NCBI GenBank assembly: GCA_022843445.1
Contig: JALHNS010000011.1
Location: forward strand, 1-42,893
From: Gemmata sp.
GTDB taxonomy: Bacteria > Planctomycetota > Planctomycetia > Gemmatales > Gemmataceae
Direction of reading: 5' to 3'
DNA length: 42,893 nt
The notes under the pieces are model-generated. The model searched no databases. It was not told the origin of the DNA and saw only the letters and a list, made by a program, of their open reading frames with translations. Positions within the stretch are counted from its first letter, which is position 1. Each line of letters opens with the position of its first letter. A program made the position numbers and the translations under genes. Positions 18,154-26,741 of this stretch are shown piece after piece.

Positions 18154-20174
18154 GACACCGCACGATGGCGCTGCTCGCGTGGGCCGCGCTGGCCGGTTCT
18201 GCCCTGTCGGTCGCCGGGCAGAAGGACGACCCGCCGAAGGCACCGGCGAAGTTCGAGGAGCCGCCCGCGAACTACGACAAGAAGCGCGCCGACGTCGCGC
18301 GCGGGAAACTCGAAACGGTCGAGTACGATTCCAAGTCGGTCGGGGTGAAACGCAAGGCGACGGTGTACACGCCGCCGGGGTACGCGAGGGACAAGACGTA
18401 CCCGGTGCTGTACCTGCTGCACGGGATCGGCGGCGACGAGAACGAGTGGCGGCGGGGCGGCGCGCCCGATGTCATCCTCGACAACCTGATCGCGGACAAG
18501 AAAGCCGTCCCGATGATCGTCGTGATGCCCAACGGGCGGGCGTCGAAGGACGTGACGGCGAAGGACGGGTTCGGCAAGCAGGGGTCAGCGTTCGCGGCGT
18601 TCGAGAAGGACCTCATTGAGGACCTGATTCCGTTCGTCGAGAAGACCTACCCGGCGAAGGCCGACCGCACGGCCCGCGCCCTCGCCGGGCTGTCGATGGG
18701 CGGCGGCCAGTCGCTCAACTTCGGCCTCGGCAACCTCGGCACGTTCGCGTGGGTCGGCGGGTTCTCTTCCGCCCCGAACACCAAGCGCCCGGACGACCTC
18801 ATCAAGGACCACGCGGACGCGGCCAAGAAGCTCAAGCTGCTGTACGTCGCCTGCGGGGACAAAGACGGCCTGTTCCGCATCAGCGAGGGCGTTCACAAGA
18901 TGCTCGACGAGAAGAAGGTGCCGCACGTGTACCGCGTCATCCCCGGCGGCGGGCACGACTTCAAGGTGTGGAAGAGCGACCTGTACACGTTTGCCCAACT
19001 GGTGTTCCGCGAGGCGGGACCGGCGGCGCGGCCCGAGACGCCGAAGCAGGAACAGAAGGCTCCGGACAAGCCGGCGGACGAGGGGCAACCGGCGGCCACG
19101 AACGTCGGCACTTCCGGCTACCCGCGGGTCCACACCGATTCGCGCGTGACCTTCCGGCTGAAGGCCCCGGACGCCACCAAAGTGCAAGTGTTTACCAACT
19201 ACGGCCTCGGCGCGGGCGGCCCGTGGGACATGAAGAAGGGCGACGGGGGCGTGTGGACGCTCACCTCGCCGCCGATCCTCCCGGGCTTGCACTACTACGA
19301 GCTGATCGTCGACGGCGCGCGGGTCAACGACCCCGGCAGCGACAGCTTCTTCGGCACCGGCAAGCCCACGAGCGCGATCGAGGTCCCGGAGAAGGGCGTG
19401 GACTTCTACCACGCCAAGGACGTGCCGCACGGCGAGGTGCGCTCGCGGTGGTACGCGTCCAAGGTGACCGGGCAGACGCGGCACATCCTCGTGTACACGC
19501 CGCCGGGGTACGACGCCGACCGCGACACCCGCTACCCGGTGCTCTACCTGCAACACGGCGGGGGCGAAGACGAGACCGGGTGGGTCCGGCAGGGCAAGGT
19601 GAACTTCATCTTGGACAACCTGATAGCCGCCAAGAAGGCGGTCCCGATGATCGTCGTGATGGAAAAGGGCTACGCCACGCGGGCGGGGGCCGCGGCCGAG
19701 CCGAAGGGGAAGGGGTTCAACTTCGGTGCCTTCGAGGACGTGGTAATCAAAGACCTGATTCCCATGATCGACGCGACCTACCGCACGTCCGCGGCGCGGG
19801 AGCACCGGGCGATCGCAGGGCTGTCGATGGGCGGCGCGCAGTCCATGCAGATCGGGCTGACCCACCTCGACGCGTTCTCGGCCGTCGCCGCGTTCAGCGG
19901 GGCGGGCAAGGTGGACCCGAAGACGGCCTACGGCGGGGTGTTCGCCGACGCCGCGGCGTTCGACAAGAAGGTGAGCCTGTTGTACCTGCACTCCGGCACC
20001 ACCGGTCTCGACGCGGGGATCCACAAGGGGGCCAAGGCGCTGTCCGAGGCGCTCGAACAGGCCGGCAGCAAGAACGTGGTGTTCCGCGACTTGGTGGGAC
20101 AGGGTCACGAGTGGCAGACGTGGCGGTACGCCTTCCACGACTTCGCCCCGCGCCTGTTCCGGCCGAAGAAGTGA
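18150..20174 (+). CDS. Secreted tandem CE1-type (feruloyl/acetyl-xylan) esterase
   Basis: A 674-residue protein: signal peptide, then two homologous esterase (CE1/esterase D-like) domains at about 55-295 and 425-670, joined by a Pro/Lys-rich linker and an early-set/CBM48-like beta domain (about 325-410, VTFRLKAPDATKVQVFTNYG). Each catalytic domain has the nucleophile motif GLSMGG (Ser near 182 and 558) and a late histidine (GGGHDFKVW and GQGHEWQTW). Shared phrases such as TPPGY and KKAVPMIVVM show internal duplication. Such enzymes cleave ferulate or acetyl esters from plant-type xylan. The start overlaps the MarR stop, giving translational coupling. Confidence 0.9.
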   Translation: MRHRTMALLAWAALAGSALSVAGQKDDPPKAPAKFEEPPANYDKKRADVARGKLETVEYDSKSVGVKRKATVYTPPGYARDKTYPVLYLLHGIGGDENEWRRGGAPDVILDNLIADKKAVPMIVVMPNGRASKDVTAKDGFGKQGSAFAAFEKDLIEDLIPFVEKTYPAKADRTARALAGLSMGGGQSLNFGLGNLGTFAWVGGFSSAPNTKRPDDLIKDHADAAKKLKLLYVACGDKDGLFRISEGVHKMLDEKKVPHVYRVIPGGGHDFKVWKSDLYTFAQLVFREAGPAARPETPKQEQKAPDKPADEGQPAATNVGTSGYPRVHTDSRVTFRLKAPDATKVQVFTNYGLGAGGPWDMKKGDGGVWTLTSPPILPGLHYYELIVDGARVNDPGSDSFFGTGKPTSAIEVPEKGVDFYHAKDVPHGEVRSRWYASKVTGQTRHILVYTPPGYDADRDTRYPVLYLQHGGGEDETGWVRQGKVNFILDNLIAAKKAVPMIVVMEKGYATRAGAAAEPKGKGFNFGAFEDVVIKDLIPMIDATYRTSAAREHRAIAGLSMGGAQSMQIGLTHLDAFSAVAAFSGAGKVDPKTAYGGVFADAAAFDKKVSLLYLHSGTTGLDAGIHKGAKALSEALEQAGSKNVVFRDLVGQGHEWQTWRYAFHDFAPRLFRPKK

Positions 20175-20198
20175 CCGCGCGCTGGTGACGAGCGCCGC

Positions 20199-20434
20199 TG
20201 GAGTTCCCCACGAAATGTGGACAGCGTTTGGCGGTGGGTCCGGTTGTGCGCCCGTTCATACTCGACCGGGGACAAGGACCCCAGAGCGAAATGACGGCGG
20301 GCGCGGTTGTAGAACACCTCTAGGTACTCGAAGATCGCCGCCCGCGCGCGGTCGCGGGTGGCGAACATCTGGGCCCCTTCGACCTCGCACTTGAGCCGAC
20401 CGAAGAACGACTCCATCGGCGCGTTGTCCCAGCA
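20199..20434 (-). mobile_element. IS3-family transposase (OrfB) C-terminal fragment with one IS end
   Basis: On the minus strand the frame opens abruptly with CWDNAPMESFFGRLKCEVEG, the conserved C-terminal integrase-core motif of IS3-type OrfB, followed by EYLEVFYNRARRHFALGSLS and PVEYERA. The 5' two thirds of the transposase and the other IS terminus are missing. The right-hand IS end (TGTCCACATTTCGTGGGGAA on the minus strand) lies at about 20,199-20,223, close to the esterase stop. The fragment is fused after 10 bases to a broken VOC gene, so this is an old insertion scar and not an active element. Confidence 0.85.
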
Positions 20435-20444
20435 CGGGCCGACC

Positions 20445-20534
20445 GCGCTCGTAGAAGTGCTTCGACCGCTCGTAGTCCGAGCAGATGACGGCGACGTGGC
20501 GCGTGCCCGAAAGGACCGGTGTGCGGTCGGTCAT
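20445..20534 (-). pseudogene. VOC/glyoxalase-family gene fragment truncated by IS3 remnant
   Basis: From an ATG at 20534 the translation reads LSGTRHVAVICSDYERSKHF, the first beta-alpha unit of a vicinal-oxygen-chelate protein, and then stops resembling anything after about 30 codons. The rest is replaced by the IS3 fragment. An intact VOC gene lies immediately upstream on the same strand but is of a different subfamily, so this is not simply a duplicate of its neighbour. Confidence 0.75.
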
Positions 20535-20582
20535 GCGTTCACCGAAGAGGGGTTGACGGGCGGTCTCCGTTCGGCCCGCTTC

Positions 20583-20993
20583 TCACGCGACCTCGCCCGG
20601 TTCGTCGGTCCGCGGCTGGATCAGGTCCCAGCGGTTGCCGTACAGGTCGAGGAAGACGGCAACGGTCCCGTACGCTTCCTCCCGCGGCTCCTCGGCGAAC
20701 CGCACGCCGCGGTTGCAGAAGGCGGTGTAGTCTCGCCGGAAGTCGTCGGTCTGGAGTAACAGGAACACCCGCCCACCGGTCTGGTCGCCGACGCGGGCCG
20801 CCTGCTCTGGGGTCGCAGCCCTCGCCAGCAAGAGGGCCGTGCCGCCGCCCGGCGGTCGCACCGTCACCCACCGCTTGCCGCCCACAAGCGGAGCGTCCGC
20901 GGTGACAGCGAACCCCAAGGCGTCGACGAAGAAGCGGATCGCCTCGTCGTAGTCGCGGACGATCAGGGCGACGCTCGCAATCGATGCCGGCAC
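20583..20993 (-). CDS. VOC family protein (glyoxalase/bleomycin-resistance fold)
   Basis: A 136-residue protein with two beta-alpha-beta-beta-beta modules of the vicinal oxygen chelate superfamily: SIASVALIVRDYDEAIRFFV at the N-terminus, VTVRPPGGGTALLLARA in the first module, FLLLQTDDFRRDYTAFCNRG, and the C-terminal VFLDLYGNRWDLIQ. The last glutamate common in metal-dependent members is replaced by DLYGNRWDL, as in several uncharacterised relatives. A GGGAGG ribosome-binding site precedes the GTG at 20993. It follows isochorismatase on the same strand and is probably in the same transcript. Substrate unknown. Confidence 0.85.
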   Translation of the reverse strand: MPASIASVALIVRDYDEAIRFFVDALGFAVTADAPLVGGKRWVTVRPPGGGTALLLARAATPEQAARVGDQTGGRVFLLLQTDDFRRDYTAFCNRGVRFAEEPREEAYGTVAVFLDLYGNRWDLIQPRTDEPGEVA

Positions 20994-21040
20994 GATTCGC
21001 CTCCCTCCCCCCACCGCCCGCAGTACGCCGGGTGAACGGG

Positions 21041-21547
21041 TCACACCGCTTCGGGCGACGGCACGAGCTTCACCCGCGTCGACAGGGCGTGCAGGGCGAT
21101 CAGGTGCAGCACCTCGCTGACCGTAGTGCAGCAGTCCGGCAGGACCGTGACCGCGTACTTCTCGGCCGCCTTCGAGATCGCCGTGTGGGTGACGCAGTTC
21201 TGCGTCATCATCCCGCACACGAGCAGTTCGGTGACGCCGAGCCCGGCCAGCGTCTCCTCTAGGGGCGTCTTCTCGAAGCCGTCGGCGAACTCCTTCACCA
21301 CCACCGGGGCGGCGGGTGCGGCGGCGAGGACGCGGGGGTGGATGTCGGCCCCCGGCGTCCCCGCGTCGAAGAACGGGGTCGCACCCTTGGCGACGTGTTG
21401 AACGTGGATCACCGGGACGCCGCGGGCGTTCGCCGCCTCGATGGCCCGCTCGACGTTCGCAAGAACGGCGTCGGTGTTCCAGAGCGGGAACTGGCCGCCG
21501 GGGAAGTAATCGTTTTGGAGATCGATGACCAGCAGTGCTTTTGACAC
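21041..21547 (-). CDS. Cysteine hydrolase of the isochorismatase family
   Basis: A 168-residue protein with the family's N-terminal ALLVIDLQNDYFPGGQFPLW (catalytic Asp), a central lysine/strand region (PVVVKEFADGFEKTPLEETL), and LLVCGMMTQNCVTHTAISKA with the nucleophile Cys; a late VTVLPDCCTTVSEVLH follows. Members hydrolyse isochorismate, nicotinamide or related amides. A strong GAGGAGGTGA ribosome-binding site precedes the GTG start at 21547. It lies between the deleted CIA30 gene and a VOC gene, all on the minus strand. A degraded paralogue sits at 7110-7306 in the same position relative to the other CIA30 gene. Confidence 0.9.
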   Translation of the reverse strand: MSKALLVIDLQNDYFPGGQFPLWNTDAVLANVERAIEAANARGVPVIHVQHVAKGATPFFDAGTPGADIHPRVLAAAPAAPVVVKEFADGFEKTPLEETLAGLGVTELLVCGMMTQNCVTHTAISKAAEKYAVTVLPDCCTTVSEVLHLIALHALSTRVKLVPSPEAV

Positions 21548-21580
21548 GAATCACCTCCTCACGCAATCGTACGGGGCGGG

Positions 21581-21866
21581 TCACTTCGCCGCCCGCACCA
21601 CCTTGCCCCACTCGACTTCCAGCGTAAACGCCCCGGCCTTCTTGTCGCCCAGCAGTAAGCCGAGGGCGGCCACCTCGTCCGGCTTCACCGCCCCGGCGTC
21701 CTTGACCGCCCGGCCGAACGAAGTCGCCTCGAACGCGTCCAGCGGCACCTTCACCTTGACCCACTCGTCCTTCTTGGTTGGAACGGCGGCCCGGTACGAG
21801 AACTCGAACAGGACTCGCGGTTTGTCGTCGGCCGTGAGAAGCGCCCCGGACAGCAGGAGTGTGCGG
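21581..21866 (-). pseudogene. CIA30-like gene with an in-frame 267-bp internal deletion
   Basis: The translation runs [20 protein letters not shown] directly into [20 protein letters not shown] and [18 protein letters not shown]. Compared with the intact gene at 7338-7922, 89 codons are missing exactly in frame (equivalent to 7561-7827 of the intact copy), removing most of the N-terminal half including the EWQTVNDGVMGG signature. The signal peptide region upstream of LLLSG is also unlike the paralogue, although the frame stays open to an ATG at 21985. It is unlikely to fold as a CIA30 domain. Confidence 0.75.
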
Positions 21867-22123
21867 GTGGCGGGAACACGGAGGCGTCTGGCGGGCCGCC
21901 CGTTGGCCGCCACGCTCGTCAGGGCAACGCCCCGATTGGCCGGTTGCCGACACGCGGATGGCACGTGCCGCAGCCACATTCGCAACCGGACAGTTTCAGC
22001 GTATGGTTAACCGGGCGCCCGGCCGGTCGCGGTGACCGGCTGAACGGCGGGAGACCTGAGGGCGGGGCACTGGCCCGCGTGACCGGGCCGTCGACCGACG
22101 CACCCACGACACCGAGCGTCACC

Positions 22124-24013
22124 ATGGCCGAGGACCCTTCGACAACCGATCCCGGGCCGCCGGCGGGCCGCGTCCAGACCGCCATCGCGGTCGGGGCCGT
22201 TTTGGCCATCGCGGCCCACCTGACGTGGCGGGCGGTCGAACCCGATTCCCGGATCGGGGCCGTTCGCCCCGCCGACTGGCCCCTGCTCGTTGCCCTTGCC
22301 CTCGGCGGCGGGTACCTCGTGCTGGGACTGCTCGGCCGACTGGTCCGCGGTCAGTTCGGCTCGGACCTTCTGGCCGGGATCTCGATCGTCACGTCGGTGC
22401 TCCTCGGCGAGTACCTCGCGGGCGCGCTCGTCGTCCTGATGCTGTCGGGCGGTGAGGCCCTCGAGGGGTACGCGGTCCGGCGGGCCTCGTCGGCCCTCGC
22501 CGCCCTCGCCCGCCGGATGCCGTCGGTCGCCCACCGCAGTCGGAACGGGGCGGTGGAGGACGTCCCGCTCCACGACGTCGTGGTCGCCGATCTGGTGATC
22601 GTGTTCCCCCACGAAACGTGCCCGGTGGACGGGACCGTCACCGACGGGCACGGCACGATGGACGAGTCGTACCTCACCGGCGAGCCGTACCTGCTGGCGA
22701 AGGCCCCCGGGTCGGCCGTCCTGTCGGGGGCGATCAACGGCGCCGCCGCGTTGACCGTCCGGGCCGAGCGGCTCGCGGTGGACTCCCGGTACGCGAAGAT
22801 CATGCGGGTGATGCGCGAGTCCGAGCAGCGGCGGCCGGCACTGCGGCGGCTCGGCGACAAGTTGGGGGCTTGGTACACCCCGTTCGCCGTGGCCGTCGCC
22901 CTCGCCGCGTGGGCGGCGAGCGGGGACCCGGTCCGGTTCTTGGCCGTGCTGGTGGTGGCGACCCCGTGCCCGCTCCTGATCGCCATCCCGGTGGCGATCA
23001 TCGGCACCGTGTCGCTCGCCGCCCGCCGAGGGATCGTGATCCGCGATCCGGCCGTCCTCGAGGTGATCGACTCGTGCCGGGTGGCGATCTTCGACAAGAC
23101 CGGGACGCTCACCTACGGTCGCCCGGCCCTCGTCGAGTTGCTCCCCCTCGACGGGTTCGCCCGCGAGGAGGTGCTCCAACTGACGGCCAGCCTCGAGCGG
23201 TACTCGCGGCACCCGCTCGCCGGGGCGATCTTGGACGCGGCACGGGCCGACCGGGTACGATTGCTGGAACCGGCGGACATCAGTGAGCCGCCCGGCCGGG
23301 GGCTGGTGGGGACGGTCGGCGGGAAGTCGGTTCGCGTGACCGGGCGGACGAAACTCACCGCTGAGCACCCGGACCTCGCGGGGCTGCTTCCCGCGACGGC
23401 CGGCGGGCTGGAGTGCGTCGTTCTGGTGGACGGCACCCTCGCCGCGACGCTCCGCTTCCGCGACCGCCCGCGGGACGACGGCAAGCCGTTCGTGGCCCAC
23501 CTCGGGGCGAAGCACGGGTTCGAGCGGGTGCTCCTCGTGTCCGGGGACCGCGAGGAGGAGGTGCGGTACCTCGCCGACGCGGTCGGCATCACCGAGGTCC
23601 ACGCGGGGCAGTCGCCCGAGCAGAAGGTGGAGATCGCCCGGCGGGAGACGGCGACGGCCCGCACGGTGTTCGTCGGGGACGGGATCAACGACGCCCCGGC
23701 CCTGACCGCGTGCACCGTGGGCCTCGCGTTCGGGCAGAACAGCGAGGTGACGGCCGAGGCCGCGGGGGCGGTCATCCTCGACGGCAGCCTGCGGCGGGTG
23801 GACGAGTTGCTCCACCTCGGACAGCGGCTCCGCGTGATCGCTCTCCAGAGTGCGGTCGGCGGGATCGTCCTGAGCGTGGCGGGGATGGCGGCGGCCGCGT
23901 TCGGGGTGCTGCCCCCGGTGGCCGGTGCGGTCATGCAGGAGGTCATCGACGTGGCCGCGGTGCTGAACGCCCTGCGGGCGGCGTTCCCGCCCCGAACGTT
24001 GACCGACTTCTGA
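22124..24013 (+). CDS. P1B-type heavy-metal-translocating ATPase
   Basis: A 629-residue P-type ATPase. It has paired N-terminal helices and no heavy-metal-associated (HMA) domain, the actuator-loop motif SYLTGEP near 185, a metal-site transmembrane motif [10 protein letters not shown] near 280, the phosphorylation motif DKTGTLT (Asp near 324), an HP motif (SRHPLAGAI) and the hinge [12 protein letters not shown]. It exports or imports a transition metal at the expense of ATP. The TPC motif replaces the CPC of Cu/Zn pumps; TPC has been associated with the P1B-5 (Ni/Fe) group, but this protein lacks that group's typical C-terminal domain, so the metal is uncertain. ATG 22124 follows the divergent region shared with the CIA30 remnant. 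Confidence 0.9.
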   Translation: MAEDPSTTDPGPPAGRVQTAIAVGAVLAIAAHLTWRAVEPDSRIGAVRPADWPLLVALALGGGYLVLGLLGRLVRGQFGSDLLAGISIVTSVLLGEYLAGALVVLMLSGGEALEGYAVRRASSALAALARRMPSVAHRSRNGAVEDVPLHDVVVADLVIVFPHETCPVDGTVTDGHGTMDESYLTGEPYLLAKAPGSAVLSGAINGAAALTVRAERLAVDSRYAKIMRVMRESEQRRPALRRLGDKLGAWYTPFAVAVALAAWAASGDPVRFLAVLVVATPCPLLIAIPVAIIGTVSLAARRGIVIRDPAVLEVIDSCRVAIFDKTGTLTYGRPALVELLPLDGFAREEVLQLTASLERYSRHPLAGAILDAARADRVRLLEPADISEPPGRGLVGTVGGKSVRVTGRTKLTAEHPDLAGLLPATAGGLECVVLVDGTLAATLRFRDRPRDDGKPFVAHLGAKHGFERVLLVSGDREEEVRYLADAVGITEVHAGQSPEQKVEIARRETATARTVFVGDGINDAPALTACTVGLAFGQNSEVTAEAAGAVILDGSLRRVDELLHLGQRLRVIALQSAVGGIVLSVAGMAAAAFGVLPPVAGAVMQEVIDVAAVLNALRAAFPPRTLTDF

Positions 24014-24154
24014 CGCGAGCGAGCGGCGGTAGCCCCTCGGCCCCGGCCTGCGACCGTCATTCGGGGCGAAGGGGTGTAATTCTTCTGTGATTGTGGTGTT
24101 GATGAAGTAGTGCAGTGCCAAGCCCGCTCGTTGACCCAACACGGTAGGGTTCTC

Positions 24155-25156
24155 ATGCTCCGGTCCGTGGTCGTCATCACCGCGATTGCGTTCGCCCACG
24201 CCCCCGCCCGTGCGGCCGAGACCGACCGGACGAAGGACGGGTCGCTGGCCGTCGAAACGGCCGACGCCCTCACGCTCAAGGACGCCGCCCGCAAGAAAGA
24301 GGTGCCGGTCAAGATCTACTACCCCAAGACCGGCGGGCCGTACCCGGTGGTCGTGTTCTCCCACGGGTTCGGCGGGAACAAGGACGCGTTCGGCCCGGTC
24401 GGCAAGCACTGGGCGAGCCACGGGTACGTGGTGATCCACCCGACCCACGCCGACGGCCTCGGCCGGAAGGGGCCGCTCAAGAAGGACGAGCCCGGTGCGG
24501 CCCCGGACCCGAAGCAGCCGCCCCGAGCCGGTGGTCTGATGGGCGGCCTGAACGACCCTCAGAAGATCGCGGACCGGGTCGCCGATATCGTCCTCGTGCT
24601 GGATTCGCTGGACGGGCTGCCCAAACTGGTGCCGGGACTCAAGGACAAGATCGACACGGACAAGGTCGGCGTCGGGGGCCACTCGTTCGGGGCGTACACG
24701 GCCATGTTGGTGGGGGGTGTCACCGCGGACCTCGGCGGGGAGAAGGGGAAGAGCTACGCCGACAAGCGGGTGAAGTGCATCCTGCCCGTCTCCGGCCAAG
24801 GCACCGGCCAGCAAGGGCTCACGGACAAGAGCTGGGCGGTCCTCAAGGTGCCGATGATGGTGCTCACCGGCACGCTCGACCGCGGGGCCGGCGGTCAAGG
24901 GGTGGAGTGGAAGAAGGAGCCGTACGCGTACAGCCCGCCGGGCGACAAGTACCTCGTGGTCATCGACGGGGCGAACCACCTGTCGTTCGGCGGCGGGCTC
25001 GGGGCCCGGTCCGAGGACACGACCCGGTGCGTCAAGTTGGCGAGCACCGCGTTCTGGGACTCATACCTCAAGGGGGCCGCGGACGCGAAGAAGTACCTCC
25101 AGTCCGACCAGTTGCCCAAGGACACCAAGGGCAAGTGCACCCTCGACAAGAAGTGA
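24155..25156 (+). CDS. Secreted alpha/beta hydrolase (PAF-acetylhydrolase/chlorophyllase-like)
   Basis: A 333-residue protein with a signal peptide (MLRSVVVITAIAFAHAPARA). The alpha/beta-hydrolase core includes YPVVVFSHGFGGNKDAFGPV (oxyanion HGFGG), the nucleophile elbow VGVGGHSFGAYTAMLVGG, VLTGTLDRGAGG for the acid, and IDGANHLSFGG with the histidine. The arrangement is that of platelet-activating-factor acetylhydrolase/chlorophyllase-like esterases frequently found in planctomycetes. ATG 24155 is preferred to an upstream in-frame ATG (24110) because it begins the leader. A relatively AT-rich stretch at 24,078-24,110 may hold the promoter. The natural substrate is unknown. Confidence 0.85.
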   Translation: MLRSVVVITAIAFAHAPARAAETDRTKDGSLAVETADALTLKDAARKKEVPVKIYYPKTGGPYPVVVFSHGFGGNKDAFGPVGKHWASHGYVVIHPTHADGLGRKGPLKKDEPGAAPDPKQPPRAGGLMGGLNDPQKIADRVADIVLVLDSLDGLPKLVPGLKDKIDTDKVGVGGHSFGAYTAMLVGGVTADLGGEKGKSYADKRVKCILPVSGQGTGQQGLTDKSWAVLKVPMMVLTGTLDRGAGGQGVEWKKEPYAYSPPGDKYLVVIDGANHLSFGGGLGARSEDTTRCVKLASTAFWDSYLKGAADAKKYLQSDQLPKDTKGKCTLDKK

Positions 25157-25385
25157 CAGACGCCGACTGCACCCCTACGAGCCGCCCGCGCCCGCCGCGA
25201 CGTCGCCGTGTCGCCGCAAACCTGAATGGTGCGTACAATACCCTTGCAAAAGTCACCGCGGGGCCGTCCGCACTTCACGTCTGCCCGCTCGTGATCAGGG
25301 TTGCCCCGGTTCGACCTGCGGTGGTTCGTCGGACCACCTGCTCGCTGCGTCTGCCCACCGACAACTGCAACCGGGAGGCTCCGCC

Positions 25386-25811
25386 GTGACGACACCGAAC
25401 GCTTTTCAGGCTCCGCACCTGCTCGTGATCCTCGACCACCACGAGGCGAAGGTCTACCGCACCGAGGTTCGCGGGGCCGTTCCCGAGCGAATCGAACCGT
25501 ACGACCCGCACGGGTTCGGCCGGCACCTGCACTCCGCGAACGAGTGGACCGACGGCAAGAGTCGGCCCGAGCGGAAGAGCTTCTACGAGGCCATCGCCAA
25601 GACCTTGCGTGGTGCCGAACAGGTTCTGCTCTTCGGGACCGGCACCGGCAAGAGCAGTGCGATGGAGGTGCTGCTCGCCGACCTGAAAGAGCACCACCCG
25701 GACGTGGCCGCCAAGGTCATCGGTTCGGTGGTCGTGGACGCCCACCACACGACCGAGGGGCAACTGCTCGCCAAGGCTCGGGAGTTCTACGCCGAGCACA
25801 ACCGGGGGTAG
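25386..25811 (+). CDS. Translational-machinery / host-attachment-like (baeRF-type) protein
   Basis: A 141-residue single-domain protein: HLLVILDHHEAKVYRTEVRG at the N-terminus, a central FGTGTGKSSAMEVLLADLKE, and a C-terminal VVDAHHTTEGQLLAKAREFY. This resembles the RNase H-like fold of bacterial eRF1-domain-2 homologues (baeRF/Vlms group), often annotated as translational machinery or host attachment protein. The GTGTGKS stretch resembles a P-loop but lies in a helix-loop segment typical of this family. Upstream, TACAAT at 25234-25239 could be a -10 element. Role inferred: ribosome-associated stress function; the family call is moderately sure. Confidence 0.6.
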   Translation: MTTPNAFQAPHLLVILDHHEAKVYRTEVRGAVPERIEPYDPHGFGRHLHSANEWTDGKSRPERKSFYEAIAKTLRGAEQVLLFGTGTGKSSAMEVLLADLKEHHPDVAAKVIGSVVVDAHHTTEGQLLAKAREFYAEHNRG

Positions 25812-25905
25812 GCCGCACGCCGGGAGCGGCCGGGGCGGCTCGCGGGCCGGTCGCCCCGCGGTCCCGACTTTCGACACCCACGCCGACTCGCCGACCTCGA
25901 CCCGG

Positions 25906-26247
25906 GCGAAACCGGCCAACCCGTTCGTCGGGCGGTGGCGGATCACCCACATGAACTTGTGGGACCAAGACTTAGTCGACGCCGAGGTGGAGGGGCATTT
26001 CACGTATGCCGCCGACGGCTCCGGCGCGTTCCAGTTCGGATACGTGTCCGGCGGGGTGGACTACCGGCTCACCACGCGGGACGGGCACCTCTGTGTCGAG
26101 TGGACGTAGGCGGGGAGCGACGAAATGGACCCGGCCCAAGGCCGCGGCTGGGCGGTTCTAAAGGGCGGTGAGTTGCACGGGCCGATCGCCTCCCATCAGG
26201 GCGACGAGTCCGCGTTCGTGGCCGTGAAACAGGAATCGAAGCCGTGA
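25906..26247 (+). pseudogene. Conserved hypothetical protein gene with in-frame TAG and no visible start
   Basis: The frame reads KPANPFVGRWRITHMNLWDQ, DLVDAEVEGHFTYAADGSGA, FQFGYVSGGVDYRLTT and EWT, then TAG (26107-26109), then continues AGSDEMDPAQGRGWAVLKGG and SHQGDESAFVAVKQESKP to a TGA at 26247. The two halves form a protein type I recognise as a small conserved bacterial hypothetical family, in which a Trp usually stands at the TAG position, consistent with a TGG-to-TAG change. No start codon with a ribosome site precedes it. Its terminal TGA overlaps the GTG of the next gene, so it was the first gene of this operon. Confidence 0.7.
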
Positions 26248-26741
26248 CGACCGAATCGCACCCGTCCGGTTACTCCCACCGGCAGTCGGCCCCGCTGTGC
26301 CTGCTGCTGTACGCGGTTGCCGGTCTGTTCCTCGTGCTCGGTTGGGTGCTGTCGGCCGCACCGCCGCTCCACTGGCTGTTCCCGACCATTGGCGTGTTGC
26401 TGACGGTCGGGGCCGCGTCGTTCCACCACCTGACCGTCGAGGACCGGGGCGACCGGCTGGCGGTCCGCTTCGGCCCCGTGCCGCTGTTCCGGCGGACCGT
26501 GCGGTACGCCGACATCGGGTCCGTCGAGGTAGGCCGGACGCTGTTCGTGGACGGCTGGGGCATCCACTACAGCATTCGCGGCGGTTGGGTGTGGAACCTG
26601 TGGGGGCGAGAGTGCGTGGTCGTTCACTTCCGCGACGGCGGTACGTTGCGGATCGGCACCGACGACGCCGAACAACTGGCGGCGTTCGTTCGGTCCAAGC
26701 TGACCGAACCGGAGGCAGGTCGTGGCCAAGGCGAAGATTGA
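26244..26741 (+). CDS. Two-helix membrane protein with PH-like cytoplasmic domain
   Basis: A 165-residue protein with two membrane segments near residues 18-40 and 44-60 (LCLLLYAVAGLFLVLGWVLS and LFPTIGVLLTVGAASF), followed by a beta-rich domain resembling bacterial PH-like folds: LAVRFGPVPLFRRTVRYADI, then GSVEVGR and VVHFRDGGTLRIGTDDAEQL. The GTG at 26244 overlaps the stop of the upstream pseudogene (GTGA), and its 3' end overlaps the next gene by 20 bases. Function unknown; probably acts with the downstream protein. Confidence 0.7.
   Translation: MTTESHPSGYSHRQSAPLCLLLYAVAGLFLVLGWVLSAAPPLHWLFPTIGVLLTVGAASFHHLTVEDRGDRLAVRFGPVPLFRRTVRYADIGSVEVGRTLFVDGWGIHYSIRGGWVWNLWGRECVVVHFRDGGTLRIGTDDAEQLAAFVRSKLTEPEAGRGQGED

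Noticed and set aside
22007..24979. Long minus-strand frame (about 990 codons) opposite the P-type ATPase
   Set aside because: Antisense, Arg/His/Gly-rich, no recognisable domain; the plus-strand ATPase explains the region.
25640..25660. GTGTGKS as a Walker A motif in the 141-aa protein
   Set aside because: The protein is too small and lacks Walker B; the stretch is a normal part of the eRF1-like family fold.
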